NCBI RefSeq assembly: GCF_018069895.1
Contig: NZ_JAGQDH010000001.1
Coordinates: 310,001 to 374,000, forward strand
DNA from: Roseovarius autotrophicus
Lineage (GTDB): Bacteria; Pseudomonadota; Alphaproteobacteria; Rhodobacterales; Rhodobacteraceae
Length of the DNA: 64,000 bases
Direction: 5' to 3'
This document shows positions 1 to 9,359 of the stretch, in pieces (within the stretch, counting starts at the first letter, position 1; each line of letters begins with the position of its first letter). Both the position numbers and the translations under genes were made by a program. The notes under the pieces were generated by a model. It searched no databases, was not told the origin of the DNA, and saw only the letters and a list, made by a program, of their open reading frames with translations.

Positions 1-26
1 ATCTCCTTGACGTTTGCGGGCGGGGT

Positions 27-65
27 GATTCGCTAAGGCGAATCAATAGCGCGATCAGATGATTC
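27..65. promoter_or_regulatory. Three clustered GANTC sites with a hairpin
   Basis: The 113 bases left of dnaG hold no gene. They contain GATTC at 27-31, GAATC at 40-44 and GATTC at 61-65; the first two form the arms of a perfect 7-bp inverted repeat with a TAAG loop (27-44). GANTC is the CcrM methylation site in alphaproteobacteria. The next gene to the left is outside the window (rpoD is the usual neighbour of dnaG), so this may be its upstream region. A functional role is inference. Confidence 0.35.
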
Positions 66-113
66 GCACACCCGTCTACCCGGTATTTCCCTTGTCTTCC
101 TCACCAAAATTCC

Positions 114-2066
114 TCAGCGTGGCGCTTTGCCCATGCCCAGCCGGTCAAGAAGGGCGGCAAATTCCGCCCGCTCCTCACGGTTGAGCCGCGCGCCATTCTC
201 ACTCGTTTCATATTCCGTCCGGTCCTCCTGCTGGCTTCGGATCGCACGGTTGCGCGCCTCCGCCGCCTGCCTGAGCCGCCATGTCACCGTCTCGTCGGCC
301 AGCCCCTCGATGTCTTCGACCGCCTCGCGCAATTCGTCCTCGATGCCCTTGCCCGCGCTCAGTTTGGCGAATTCCTCGCGCAGGGTCTGCGCGGCGCGCC
401 CGGCATCCCCGCGATGACGAACCGGCGGTGATATCGCGACGTGGGGCAGGCGCATGAGCTTTTCAAGAGGGCCATCGCCGATTTCCGCCGCGATCTGCGC
501 GCGCAGCGTCTCGGCACCGGCATGGGCATGGCGCAGGATCGCCCCACGCAGGGCCGCGTGCTCGGGGTCGCGACACTCCATCCGTTCGATCTGCGGCTCG
601 AAGTCCTCGGCCAGCTCGGGGCAGGACAGGAGCGCGGCAAGGATCACCGCTTCGCGCAGCCGCATCGCCTCGGCAGGGTCCGCCGACACCAGGGCCGAGG
701 ATTTCGTGCTGGCACGGGCGTTTTCGGGAGGTTGCCACCGGCCCTTGCGCGCACCGGGTTGCGGCGCGGGAGACACGCGGCGCGGATTGAAAAGCTGCCA
801 GCGCAAATCCTTGAGTTCGCGCTCGTAGAACCCACGCACCGACGGATCGCGTATCCGCCCGGTCGCCTCGCGGCAGACCCGTTCAAGCGCCGCCTTGCGC
901 TCGGGGCTGTCGAAATCGCGCCCCTCGGTTTCGCGCCGCCACAAAAGCTGCACCATCGGCTGCGCGTCGTCGATCAGCGCCTGCATCGCCCGCGCGCCGC
1001 CCGTGCGCAGCAGGTCGTCGGGGTCCTTGCCCTCGGGCATCAGCACGAAACGCAGCGATTTCCCGGCCTCCAGCAGCGGCAGCGCCAGATCGACCACGCG
1101 TTCGGCCGCCCGCAGCCCTGCCTTGTCGCCGTCGAGCGCGATCAGCGGCTCGTCGGCCATGCGCCACAGCATCTGCACCTGATATTCGGTCACAGCCGTG
1201 CCCAGAGGGGCCACCGCCGCCTCGAACCCGCCCGCCACCAGCGCGATCACGTCCATATAGCCTTCGGCCACGATCAGCGGCTGCCCCTTGCCAGCCGCCT
1301 CGCGCGCGGGGCCGTGATTGTAGAGTGTGCGGGACTTGTCAAACAACTCGGTCTCGGGCGAGTTGAGGTATTTCGCGTTGTCGTTCGGATCCATCGCCCG
1401 CCCGCCAAAGGCGATGCAGCGCCCACGCGCGTCGCGGATCGGAAACATGATGCGGTTGCGGAACACGTCATAGGGCTTGCTGCCCCTGTCGCTCTCCCTT
1501 GCCAGCCCGCAGGCGAGGATCAGATCGGGGGCCACGCCCTTGCCCGTCAGGTGATCCCACAGCCCCTGCCAGCCGTCCGGGGCAAAGCCCAGCTCGAACC
1601 GCTCCTGCACCTGCGGCGCCAGAGCGCGGCCCTTGAGATAGTCCCGCGCCGCCGCCCCGGCACCTGCGCGCAGTTGCAGGCCGAAATATTTGACCGCCTG
1701 CTCCATCACCTCGGTCAACTGCCCGCGCCGGTCGGCCTTGACCTGCGCCTGAGGATCGCGCTCGGGCATCTGCATTCCGACCTCGGCAGCCAGGATGCGC
1801 ACGGCCTCTATGAACTCCACATTCTCAGTCTCGCGGACAAAGGAAATCGCGTCGCCCTTGGCGTGACAGCCAAAGCAGTAATAGAATCCCTTCCGGTCAT
1901 CGACATGAAAAGACGCGGTTTTTTCCTGATGAAAGGGGCATGGAGCCCAGAGATCGCCCTTGGCCGGATTGGATTTGCGATTGTCCCACATGACCTTGCG
2001 GCCCACGACCTGCGCGATGGACAGGCGCGATTGCAATTCGTCGAGGAATCCGGGTGGCAGGCTCAT
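114..2066 (-). CDS. dnaG: DNA primase DnaG
   Basis: This primase synthesises RNA primers for lagging-strand DNA replication and contacts the DnaB helicase. The 650-residue protein has the usual length and order: a CHC2 zinc finger near residues 43-67 (C43, H46, C64, C67), the RNA polymerase core, a Toprim domain starting near 260 with the acidic motifs VAEGYMD and DGDKAG, and a C-terminal helicase-binding region. It starts at an ATG. The gene is transcribed leftward and is probably followed by the next operon outside the window. The family assignment is secure. Confidence 0.97.
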   Translation of the reverse strand: MSLPPGFLDELQSRLSIAQVVGRKVMWDNRKSNPAKGDLWAPCPFHQEKTASFHVDDRKGFYYCFGCHAKGDAISFVRETENVEFIEAVRILAAEVGMQMPERDPQAQVKADRRGQLTEVMEQAVKYFGLQLRAGAGAAARDYLKGRALAPQVQERFELGFAPDGWQGLWDHLTGKGVAPDLILACGLARESDRGSKPYDVFRNRIMFPIRDARGRCIAFGGRAMDPNDNAKYLNSPETELFDKSRTLYNHGPAREAAGKGQPLIVAEGYMDVIALVAGGFEAAVAPLGTAVTEYQVQMLWRMADEPLIALDGDKAGLRAAERVVDLALPLLEAGKSLRFVLMPEGKDPDDLLRTGGARAMQALIDDAQPMVQLLWRRETEGRDFDSPERKAALERVCREATGRIRDPSVRGFYERELKDLRWQLFNPRRVSPAPQPGARKGRWQPPENARASTKSSALVSADPAEAMRLREAVILAALLSCPELAEDFEPQIERMECRDPEHAALRGAILRHAHAGAETLRAQIAAEIGDGPLEKLMRLPHVAISPPVRHRGDAGRAAQTLREEFAKLSAGKGIEDELREAVEDIEGLADETVTWRLRQAAEARNRAIRSQQEDRTEYETSENGARLNREERAEFAALLDRLGMGKAPR

Positions 2067-2106
2067 GCCCTATATATCGGCCTAGGGCGCGTGGCTGTCC
2101 AGTGGT

Positions 2107-2394
2107 TCACTGCGTCTCGCATTGCGTGACCCAGGACCCGGCCACATCCTTTTGAAGATCGGCTTGGGGCAATTCGTAGACCCAATCCACAAGCGGTTGC
2201 ACGGCCGGGGCGAAGGGTGCATTCGCCGCGCCCAGACCGGCGGTGATGTCGGCCTTGGCCGCATCTGCCCCCTGCCCCGCCTTGCGCGCCTCGACGGCGG
2301 CGGCGACGATCTCGCCCGTGGGCGCGCAGATCGGATTCTGCGCCGTGGCAGCCATGGGCAAGGCAACGAAAAAGCAGGCGAAAAGCGCGCGCAT
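2107..2394 (-). CDS. Small exported hypothetical protein
   Basis: This encodes a 95-residue protein with an N-terminal signal peptide (MRALFACFFVALPMAATAQ, probable cleavage after the alanines). The mature part has a Cys near the new N-terminus and a Cys near the C-terminus, which could form a disulfide. I do not recognise a named family. The ATG at 2394 is preferred over an upstream in-frame start at 2424 because it puts the hydrophobic segment at the N-terminus. It lies between soxG and dnaG on the same strand, with short gaps to both. Confidence 0.75.
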   Translation of the reverse strand: MRALFACFFVALPMAATAQNPICAPTGEIVAAAVEARKAGQGADAAKADITAGLGAANAPFAPAVQPLVDWVYELPQADLQKDVAGSWVTQCETQ

Positions 2395-2447
2395 ATTGGG
2401 TCTCCGGCTCTGGTCCGGTGCCACTCTAGGCGAAAATTCCGGCGCTG

Positions 2448-3011
2448 TCAGCGCCCCTTTGCCGGGGAAGTCCGCCGCGCCGCGACCCGCGTCATGGCGG
2501 CGGCCATCTCGTGCACCAGCGTTCCGGCCATGGATCGGAACCCCATGATTTCATAAGCCTCCGCCTCAACCCTCGTGATCGCCGCCGCCATATGCCCCAG
2601 ATCGCTGCGCGCGGTCTGCCCCACGCCAAAGATGCTCTCGCGCAGATCAAGCGGCGTGAGCCGCGCCAGCACGTCACCCGCCCCGGCCCCTTCCAGCCGC
2701 AGCACCGCCCAGCCGTCGGACTGATCGGCAAGCGCGGCATGATCGGCCAGCCCCGCCCCCGGTGCGACCCCGATCAACAACGCCAGATCCAGCCCGAACC
2801 ACTGCACCCGCGCAGCACCTTGCGCGATCACCTGCCCCGGTGCGGGCCAGCCCAGCCCCTGCGCGCCGAGCATGGCCGCCACCGCCGCCGCCTGCCCCTT
2901 GTAGGGCGCGACAGACGTTATCGGTCCCAAGGCGATTTCCGAGAGGCGCAGCGCACCCGCCGCCACCGGCACCAGCCCCGCGCAGGGGCTTTTCTCCACC
3001 AGATCAGCCAC
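2448..3011 (-). CDS. soxG: Sarcosine oxidase gamma subunit
   Basis: This is the small gamma subunit of heterotetrameric sarcosine oxidase, about 187 residues. It is the last gene of soxBDAG, and position plus length support the call. The likely start is a GTG at 3011 (VADLVEKSPCAG), which overlaps the soxA stop codon by 8 bases and implies translational coupling. An in-frame start further upstream would put an unrelated arginine-rich tail in front and overlap soxA by over 100 bases. The gamma subunit stays bound to the folate-handling alpha subunit. Confidence 0.88.
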   Translation of the reverse strand: MADLVEKSPCAGLVPVAAGALRLSEIALGPITSVAPYKGQAAAVAAMLGAQGLGWPAPGQVIAQGAARVQWFGLDLALLIGVAPGAGLADHAALADQSDGWAVLRLEGAGAGDVLARLTPLDLRESIFGVGQTARSDLGHMAAAITRVEAEAYEIMGFRSMAGTLVHEMAAAMTRVAARRTSPAKGR

Positions 3012-5928
3012 GCATCCGCCCTCCCTCGGGATCGACCCAGCCAGGCGCGCAGACCTCGCAGATCGTGACCGAGCCGCGCAGATGATCGACCGCGCGCACC
3101 CGCTCGCCGATCCGCGCCCGCCCCCGCGCAAGGAAGCCGAGCGCGATCACATGCCCCAACGTGGGCGAATAGCAGGCGCTTGTCACATAGCCCCGGTCAT
3201 TGGCGCTCACCGCCTCGGCCCCCTCATCAAAGAGATGCGCCCCGGCCAGGATTTCCTTGATTTCACCGACGGGTTTCAACCCCACCAACTGCTCGCGTCC
3301 CTCCTCCATCAGCCCCGGACGCGACGCCGCTGCCCGGCCGACAAAGTCCTTTTTCGTGCTCATCACCCCCTGCATCCCGATGTCGAAGGCCGTCACCCGG
3401 CCATGGATCTCGGCATGGGTGATGAACCCCTTCTCGATCCGCAGCACATTGAGCGCCTCCATCCCGTAGGCCCCGCCGCCCATTGCCTCGGCCCGCGCCA
3501 CCAGCAGATCGGAAAGCGCGGCACCAAAGCGCGCGGGCACGGCGATCTCATAGCCCAGCTCGCCCGAAAACGAGATACGGAAAAGCCGCGCCGCAACCGC
3601 GCCGATACGCACCTCGCCAAAGCCCATGAAGGGCAGGTCCGGCACCTCATCAAGCACACCTGCCAGCACGTCGCGCGCGTTCGGTCCCGCCACGGCGAAT
3701 TGCGCCCACTGTTCCGTGACAGAGATCGCGCGCGCGTCCAGATCAGACCGCAGCACCTGAGCCGCGAAATCAAGATGTCGCATCACCTGCCCCGCCGCCG
3801 CGGTGGTGGTGGTCACAAGGTAATGCGCCGCGCCCAACCGCGCGCAGGTACCGTCATCCATCACATGCCCGTCCTCGCGCAGCATGAGGCCATAGCGCAC
3901 GCGACCCTCTGCCAGCTTCGACATGGCATTGGTGTAGACGAAATCCAGAAACCGCGCGGCATCAGGGCCTTGCACGTCGATCTTGCCAAGAGTGGAGACA
4001 TCGCAGACCCCCACCGACTGCCGCACCATCGCAACCTCCCGATCGCAGGACTGCCGCCAATGCGTCTCTCCCGCTCGCGGAAAATAACTCGGGCGATACC
4101 ACAGCCCCGCCTCGATCATCGGCGCGCCGCGCACGACGCTCGCGCCATGCGAGGTGGTCAGCCGCTCGGGCGCGAACCCCTTGCCGCGCGCGCCTGCCCC
4201 CATGGCCGCGACGGGAACCGGAACATAAGGCGGGCGAAAGGTCGTCGTGCCGGTCTCGGGGATCGTGCGCCCGCTCGCCGCCGCCAGCACGGCAAGGGCG
4301 GCCACGTTGGAATTCTTGCCCTGATCGGGGGCCATCCCTTGCGTGGTGTAGCGCTTCATATGCTCGACCGAGCGGAAATTCTCTTTTGCTGCCTGCACCA
4401 CATCCTTGACCGTCACATCGTTCTGGAAATCGAGCCAGGCCCGCCCCCGCCCCGGCACCTGCCAGAGCGGCAGGATGTCATAGCGCCCGTCCTGCGCCGG
4501 GGGGGCGGTGATATTCGGCACGGGCAAACCAAGATCGCGCGCGGCGCGCAGTCCCGCCTCCAGCCCGCTCGCAAGACAGGCCCGGGTCGAGAACCGCCCC
4601 GCCGCCGCCCCGGCCACCTCCATCCCCGGCACCGCGCCCTCAGGCGCGAGAAAGGCGGCAAGGCTCTCGTCCCATACGGGTCGCGCGCCCATGTGACAGG
4701 CCAGATGCACCGTCGGGTTCCACCCGCCCGACACCGCAAGACAATCGGCGGCGAGCCGCACTTCGCCTTTGGCCGTGGCCACCATCACCGCCTCCAACCC
4801 GCGCCGCCCGCTTGTGCCGGTCACCTGCGCCCCCGCATAGAACGGCACATCAAGCGCGCACTCCACCCCGGTGCGCGCATCAACGAGCGCCGCCACATGC
4901 ACGCCTGCGCCCTGCAAATCCGCCACCGTGCGATGTGCGCCGTCATTATTGCCAAAGACCACGGCCGACTGCCCCGGCGCCACGCCCCAGCGGTTGAGAT
5001 AGGCGCGCACAGCCCCCGCCATCATCACGCCGGGCCGGTCATTGGCGGCAAAGGCCACCGGCCGTTCCAGCGCCCCCGAGGCCAGCACCGCGCGCCGCGC
5101 CACGATCCGCCAGAAACAGCCCTTGGGCGCGCCGTGCCGCGCCGCCATCCCCGGCGCGCTGCGCTCGAACGCGCCATAGGTGCCGCCGTCATAGGCCCCG
5201 GTGACAGAGGTGCGCGTCATGATCCGCACATTCGGGCGCGCCGCCAGATCGCGTGCCAGCCCCGCCGCCCAATCCGCGCCCTCAATCCCGTCCACCTCCT
5301 CGGCCTCGGCCAGAAGCCGCCCGCCTGGGGCCAGATCCTCCTCGGCCAGGATCACATCCGCCCCCGCCTCCGCCGCCGCCCATGCCGCCATCAGCCCCGC
5401 AGGCCCCGCCCCGATCACCAAGAGATCGCAATGGGCATAGGCGCGCTCATGGCCATCCTCGGCGGCCACGCCCGACAGCGCCCCCAGCCCCGCCGCGCGA
5501 CGGATCGCCGGCTCATAAACCCGCTCCCAGAAGGCGCGCGGCCACATGAAGGTCTTGTAATAGAACCCCGCTCCAATGAAGGGCGCCATCAGGTCATTCA
5601 CCGCCAGCACGTCAAACCCGAGCGAGGGCCAGCGGTTCTGACTGCGCGCCTCCAGCCCCTCGTGCATCTCCACAACGGTCGCGCGCTGGTTGGGGGCCTG
5701 CGCCGCACCGCGCCCCAGCGTCACAAGCGCATTCGGCTCCTCGCTGCCCGCCGTCATGATGCCGCGCGGGCGGTGATACTTGAAGGACCGCGCCACCATA
5801 CGCACCCCGTTGGCCAGAAGCGCCGAGGCCAGCGTATCGCCCGCAACCCCCTCATAGCCCTGCCCGTCAAAGCTGAACCGCAGCACCCGGCTGTGATCGA
5901 TACCGCGCCCCTTGCCGTCGATCCTCAT
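3004..5928 (-). CDS. soxA: Sarcosine oxidase alpha subunit
   Basis: This large subunit of cytoplasmic heterotetrameric sarcosine oxidase oxidises sarcosine to glycine and transfers the one-carbon unit to tetrahydrofolate, giving 5,10-methylene-THF and H2O2. The 974-residue protein has an N-terminal ferredoxin-like segment (about 15-90), a nucleotide-binding fold with LLVIGAGPAGLMAAW near 170, and a C-terminal GcvT-like folate-binding half. The start MRIDGKGRG at 5928 overlaps the soxD stop by 4 bases. A long open frame on the opposite strand is a GC-rich shadow. Confidence 0.96.
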   Translation of the reverse strand: MRIDGKGRGIDHSRVLRFSFDGQGYEGVAGDTLASALLANGVRMVARSFKYHRPRGIMTAGSEEPNALVTLGRGAAQAPNQRATVVEMHEGLEARSQNRWPSLGFDVLAVNDLMAPFIGAGFYYKTFMWPRAFWERVYEPAIRRAAGLGALSGVAAEDGHERAYAHCDLLVIGAGPAGLMAAWAAAEAGADVILAEEDLAPGGRLLAEAEEVDGIEGADWAAGLARDLAARPNVRIMTRTSVTGAYDGGTYGAFERSAPGMAARHGAPKGCFWRIVARRAVLASGALERPVAFAANDRPGVMMAGAVRAYLNRWGVAPGQSAVVFGNNDGAHRTVADLQGAGVHVAALVDARTGVECALDVPFYAGAQVTGTSGRRGLEAVMVATAKGEVRLAADCLAVSGGWNPTVHLACHMGARPVWDESLAAFLAPEGAVPGMEVAGAAAGRFSTRACLASGLEAGLRAARDLGLPVPNITAPPAQDGRYDILPLWQVPGRGRAWLDFQNDVTVKDVVQAAKENFRSVEHMKRYTTQGMAPDQGKNSNVAALAVLAAASGRTIPETGTTTFRPPYVPVPVAAMGAGARGKGFAPERLTTSHGASVVRGAPMIEAGLWYRPSYFPRAGETHWRQSCDREVAMVRQSVGVCDVSTLGKIDVQGPDAARFLDFVYTNAMSKLAEGRVRYGLMLREDGHVMDDGTCARLGAAHYLVTTTTAAAGQVMRHLDFAAQVLRSDLDARAISVTEQWAQFAVAGPNARDVLAGVLDEVPDLPFMGFGEVRIGAVAARLFRISFSGELGYEIAVPARFGAALSDLLVARAEAMGGGAYGMEALNVLRIEKGFITHAEIHGRVTAFDIGMQGVMSTKKDFVGRAAASRPGLMEEGREQLVGLKPVGEIKEILAGAHLFDEGAEAVSANDRGYVTSACYSPTLGHVIALGFLARGRARIGERVRAVDHLRGSVTICEVCAPGWVDPEGGRMRG

Positions 5929-6185
5929 GCGCCCGCTCCCTCGCCCGCGAGCCGCGCGCCGCGCACCTCGTGACGCACCGTATCGCGTGTGACCACGAGC
6001 CAGCCGCCGCAACCTTGCCCGTGATACCAAAGCTCCTCGGTCTGTCCCGCCGGGTTGTCGCGGTTGTGCAGGTAGTCATTCCAGTCAGGCCCCCAGTCGC
6101 CGCCGTCGGGCCGCGCCAGAGCCGCGCCCATATGGCTGAACTCCCGGATATCGCGCGCGCCGCAGAGCGGACAGGGAAGCCTCAT
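5925..6185 (-). CDS. soxD: Sarcosine oxidase delta subunit
   Basis: This is the 86-residue zinc-binding delta subunit of heterotetrameric sarcosine oxidase. It begins MRLPCPLCGARDIREF, giving the CxxC zinc ligands (C5, C8), and has a later HGQGCGGW segment that would complete the site. The ATG at 6185 is chosen because the conserved family N-terminus begins there. The stop overlaps the soxA start in an ATGA junction. Confidence 0.95.
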   Translation of the reverse strand: MRLPCPLCGARDIREFSHMGAALARPDGGDWGPDWNDYLHNRDNPAGQTEELWYHGQGCGGWLVVTRDTVRHEVRGARLAGEGAGA

Positions 6186-6193
6186 CGCGCCTG

Positions 6194-6217
6194 TTCCTTC
6201 ATCGTTCTGAAAATACT
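6194..6217. repeat. Intergenic GAGTATTTT/GAACGATGAA element, copy 1
   Basis: The 57-base gap between soxB and soxD contains a sequence whose core (CTTCATCGTTCTGAAAATAC and the following bases) recurs at 25536-25561 in inverted orientation with about 23 of 25 matches. It appears to be a dispersed intergenic element. Its function is unknown. Confidence 0.6.
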
Positions 6218-6242
6218 CAATTCTCCACCCTTTCCACACGCC

Positions 6243-7496
6243 TCAATGCAGGTTGTGCTGGCTGCCTGTGCCTTCTTCGTCCATCAGCCCGCGCCCGGTG
6301 GCGAAGCGGTCGAGACGAAAGCGCGCGGCGACCGGGTGCGGCGTTCCGGTGGCAATGAGATGCGCGGTCACATCGCCAGAGCCGGGCACCGCCTTGAACC
6401 CGCCATAACACCAGCCGCAATTGACGATCAGCCCCTCCACATGGGTGCGGTCAATGATCGGAGAGCCGTCGGGCGACATGTCCATGATCCCGCCCCAACT
6501 GCGCAAAAGCTGCGCGTTGCCGATCATCGGCATGAGCGCAAGCCCCGCCTCCATCACATGCTCGGCCATGGGCAGGTTGCCGCGCGCGGCGTAAGAGGCG
6601 TAGAAATCCAGATCGCCGCCAAAGACCAGCCCGCCCTTGTCGGACTGGCTGATATAGAAATGCCCCATGCCGAAGGTCACGACGTGATCAAGGCAGGGCT
6701 TCAGCCCCTCGGTGACGAAAGCCTGGAGCACATGGCTCTCGATCGGCAGGCGCATTCCGGCCATCGCCGCCACCTGGCTGGAGCGGCCCGCGACGATCAT
6801 CGCCACCTTGCCTGCGCGAATGGCCCCGCGCGTGGTCTGCACGCCGGTAACGCGACCGTCCGCGATGTCGATGCCCGTGACCTCGCAATTCTGGATCAGG
6901 TCGACGCCGCGCGCGCTTGCCCCCCGCGCAAAGCCCCAGGCCACCGCGTCATGGCGCGCGGTGCCCGCGCGGCGCTGCAAGAGGCCGCCATGGATCGGAA
7001 AGCGCGCGGATTCGAAATCGAGGAACGGCACCATCCGGCGCACGCCCTCGCGGTCGAGAAGTTCCGCATCGTCGCCCTGATTTCGCATGGCGTTGCCGCG
7101 CCGGGCGAAGGCGTCGCGCTGGCCATCGGAATGGCACAGGTTGAGCACGCCACGCTGGCTCATCATCACGTTGTAGTTAAGCTCCTGCTCCAGCCCCTCC
7201 CAGAGCCGGAGCGAATGGCTGTAGAATTCCGAATTTCCCGGCAAGCCATAATTGGCGCGCACGATGGTGGTGTTGCGCCCCACATTGCCGCCGCCGAGAT
7301 ACCCCTTTTCCAGCACCGCCACATTGGTGATCCCGTGCCGCGCGGCAAGGTAATAGGCCGTGGCCAGCCCATGCCCGCCGCCGCCGATGATCACCACCTC
7401 ATAGCGATCCTTAGGCGTGGCGTCGGCCCAATGCGCCTGCCAACCGCGATTGCCGGTCAACCCTTCCTTCAGTATTCGCAGCGCCGAGAACCGCAT
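6243..7496 (-). CDS. soxB: Sarcosine oxidase beta subunit
   Basis: This is the FAD-binding beta subunit of heterotetrameric sarcosine oxidase, 417 residues, carrying the covalent-flavin catalytic domain. It has the DAO-family dinucleotide motif VVIIGGGGHGLATAYYLA near residue 33 and family sequence such as GGNVGRNTTIVRANYG. It is the first gene of soxBDAG, with a GGAGG ribosome site just upstream of the ATG. A 57-base spacer containing a dispersed repeat separates it from soxD, unlike the overlapping junctions further down. Confidence 0.96.
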   Translation of the reverse strand: MRFSALRILKEGLTGNRGWQAHWADATPKDRYEVVIIGGGGHGLATAYYLAARHGITNVAVLEKGYLGGGNVGRNTTIVRANYGLPGNSEFYSHSLRLWEGLEQELNYNVMMSQRGVLNLCHSDGQRDAFARRGNAMRNQGDDAELLDREGVRRMVPFLDFESARFPIHGGLLQRRAGTARHDAVAWGFARGASARGVDLIQNCEVTGIDIADGRVTGVQTTRGAIRAGKVAMIVAGRSSQVAAMAGMRLPIESHVLQAFVTEGLKPCLDHVVTFGMGHFYISQSDKGGLVFGGDLDFYASYAARGNLPMAEHVMEAGLALMPMIGNAQLLRSWGGIMDMSPDGSPIIDRTHVEGLIVNCGWCYGGFKAVPGSGDVTAHLIATGTPHPVAARFRLDRFATGRGLMDEEGTGSQHNLH

Positions 7497-7600
7497 GTTG
7501 CCTCCGTGCCAGAGCGCGCCTTGCCCCGTCTTAACAACAGCGAGGCCAGGACTCCGCCCCCGTTAGCGCCATTTTCTTGTCGCTCCGCGACCTGGCCGCG

Positions 7601-9031
7601 TCAGAGCCCCATCGCGCGATAGCTTGCGGCCACGCGGGCAATGGCCACCAGATAGGCGGCGGTGCGCAGGTCGGTCACATCCTCGCGCCCATGCCAGATC
7701 TCGCGCATCGCCTGATAGGCGGTGCGCATGGTGTCATCCAGCCCCGAGCGCACCAGTTCCAGCTCGCCCGCGCCCCGCAGGTATTTCTGCTTGAAATCGG
7801 GCGAAATGTCCCAGGCATCGCCGATGCCGCGGTTGAGCCTCTCCAACTCGTTCACAATCAACTGGTGGCGCGCCTCCTCCTGCCGTCGTCCGATCCGGCC
7901 AAAGCGGATATGGCTGAGGTTCTTGACCCATTCGAAATAGGACACCGTCACGCCGCCCGCGTTGGCATACATGTCGGGAATGATCACCGTGCCCTTCTGG
8001 CGCAGTATCTCGTCCGCGCCCGCCGTGATCGGCCCGTTCGCGGCCTCGATGATGAGCGGCGCAGTAATACGCTCGGCGTTTTCGAGATTGATCACGCCTT
8101 CGAGAGCCGCCGGGATCAGGATGTCGCACGCACCCTCGAGCACCTTCGCCCCCTCGCGGACAAAGCTCCCGCCCGGATAACCCTCGACGCCGCCATGGCG
8201 CGCGATCCAGTTGCGCACAGCCTCAACATCAAGCCCGGTGTCATCAAGAAGCGCGCCGTCGCGCTCGATGATTGCGGTAATCTTGCAGCCGTCTTCCTCC
8301 GACAGGAACTTGGCGGCATGATAGCCCACATTGCCAAGGCCCTGCACGATCACCCGCTTGCCGTCGAGCGTGCCCGACAGGCCCGCTGCCGCGATATCCT
8401 CGGGATGGCGAAAGAATTCCTGCAACGCATATTGCACACCGCGCCCGGTGGCCTCGGTGCGGCCCTGGATGCCACCGGCATTGACCGGCTTGCCAGTGAC
8501 GCAGCCGCGATAGTTGATATCGGTTGTGGCCATGCGCTTGTACTGATCTGCGATCCAGGCCATTTCGCGCTCGCCCGTGCCCATGTCGGGGGCGGGCACG
8601 TTCTGCGCGGGGTGGATCAGATCGCGCTTGATCAACTCATAGGCAAAGCGGCGGGTGATCTGTTCAAGCTCATGCTCCTCCCATTCGCGCGGGTCGATGC
8701 GCAAGCCCCCCTTGGAACCGCCGAACGGCACCTCGACCAGCGCGCATTTGTAGGTCATCAGCGCGGCGAGCGCCTCGACCTCGTCCTGATGCACGGCCAT
8801 GGAATAGCGGATGCCGCCCTTCACGGGCTCCATATGCTCGGAATGGACGCTGCGATAGCCGGTGAAGGTGTGGATCTGCCCGCGCAGCCGCACGCCAAAG
8901 CGCACCGTGTAGGTGGCATTGCAGACGCGGATCTTTTCCTCGAGCCCCGGCGAAAGATCCATCAGCGCCACCGCGCGGTTGAACATCAGGTCCACGCTTT
9001 CGCGGAATGTCGGCTCTTTTCTGTCGGTCAT
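7601..9031 (-). CDS. gdhA: Glutamate dehydrogenase (Glu/Leu/Phe/Val family)
   Basis: This enzyme interconverts glutamate and 2-oxoglutarate plus ammonia in the cytoplasm. The 476-residue protein shows the family core: VKGGIRYS, the catalytic-lysine region EVPFGGSKGGLRIDP, PAPDMGTGEREMAWIADQ, and a Rossmann segment VIVQGLGNVGYHAAKFL. The ATG at 9031 (MTDRKEPTF) has a purine-rich ribosome site and is preferred to an upstream start. The gene follows an independent intergenic region and is probably monocistronic. Cofactor preference cannot be read from the sequence. Confidence 0.94.
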   Translation of the reverse strand: MTDRKEPTFRESVDLMFNRAVALMDLSPGLEEKIRVCNATYTVRFGVRLRGQIHTFTGYRSVHSEHMEPVKGGIRYSMAVHQDEVEALAALMTYKCALVEVPFGGSKGGLRIDPREWEEHELEQITRRFAYELIKRDLIHPAQNVPAPDMGTGEREMAWIADQYKRMATTDINYRGCVTGKPVNAGGIQGRTEATGRGVQYALQEFFRHPEDIAAAGLSGTLDGKRVIVQGLGNVGYHAAKFLSEEDGCKITAIIERDGALLDDTGLDVEAVRNWIARHGGVEGYPGGSFVREGAKVLEGACDILIPAALEGVINLENAERITAPLIIEAANGPITAGADEILRQKGTVIIPDMYANAGGVTVSYFEWVKNLSHIRFGRIGRRQEEARHQLIVNELERLNRGIGDAWDISPDFKQKYLRGAGELELVRSGLDDTMRTAYQAMREIWHGREDVTDLRTAAYLVAIARVAASYRAMGL

Positions 9032-9359
9032 GATTACCCTCTCTCGGCTTGGGCAGACCGATGCGTGCCGGCCGCCTTGCACGGGCCATGGTTATGCGGC
9101 GCGGGCGGCATGTCGAGTCGAAATTCCGGCCCTTTCCCGTCATGCGTGCGACTCATTCCGGACGCTCCCGGAGGGGTTAAATCGATTGTTGACGAAACCG
9201 AGACAACATCAACATGCGTATTGAATTGTAATTACAAATGGTTAACGCATCCTTCTCGACGCCCAGAAAGCCACATTTATACCACATTTCGGGATGAAAA
9301 GACATTGATCCTTCGGCTCGCCCGCCATTGCTGTGCGGGCATTATGAACAGGTGACGAG
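9032..9359. other. Divergent intergenic region between gdhA and the pilin operon
   Basis: This 328-base gap has no gene. It drops in GC content around 9180-9310, as expected for divergent promoters. It contains a TTGACG hexamer at 9189, a 12-bp perfect palindrome at 9226-9237, a TTAA half-site at 9242, an inverted repeat GCCCGC/GCGGGC at 9320-9340, and the AGGTGA ribosome site at 9350-9355 for the rightward gene. No promoter can be assigned with certainty. Confidence 0.6.
9226..9237. promoter_or_regulatory. 12-bp perfect palindrome TTGTAATTACAA
   Basis: This is a perfect AT-rich palindrome in the gdhA / pilin-operon divergent region, about 120 bases upstream of the pilin gene start and 195 upstream of gdhA. 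Such a motif in a GC-rich genome could be a regulator-binding site. No regulator is identified. Confidence 0.4.

Noticed and set aside
441-2129. A 562-codon open frame opposite dnaG
   Set aside because: Same shadow effect of GC-rich codon bias; dnaG is unambiguous.
3082-5973. A 963-codon open frame on the plus strand opposite soxA
   Set aside because: It is antisense to a strongly conserved gene; such long frames are common shadows in high-GC DNA. The translation is low-complexity, rich in Arg, His and Pro, with no recognisable domain.
6193-6207. GTTC-N7-GTTC matching the alphaproteobacterial LexA (SOS) box
   Set aside because: It lies within the dispersed intergenic element between soxB and soxD. 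The second copy of the element lacks the first GTTC, and the operon has no SOS function, so coincidence is more likely.
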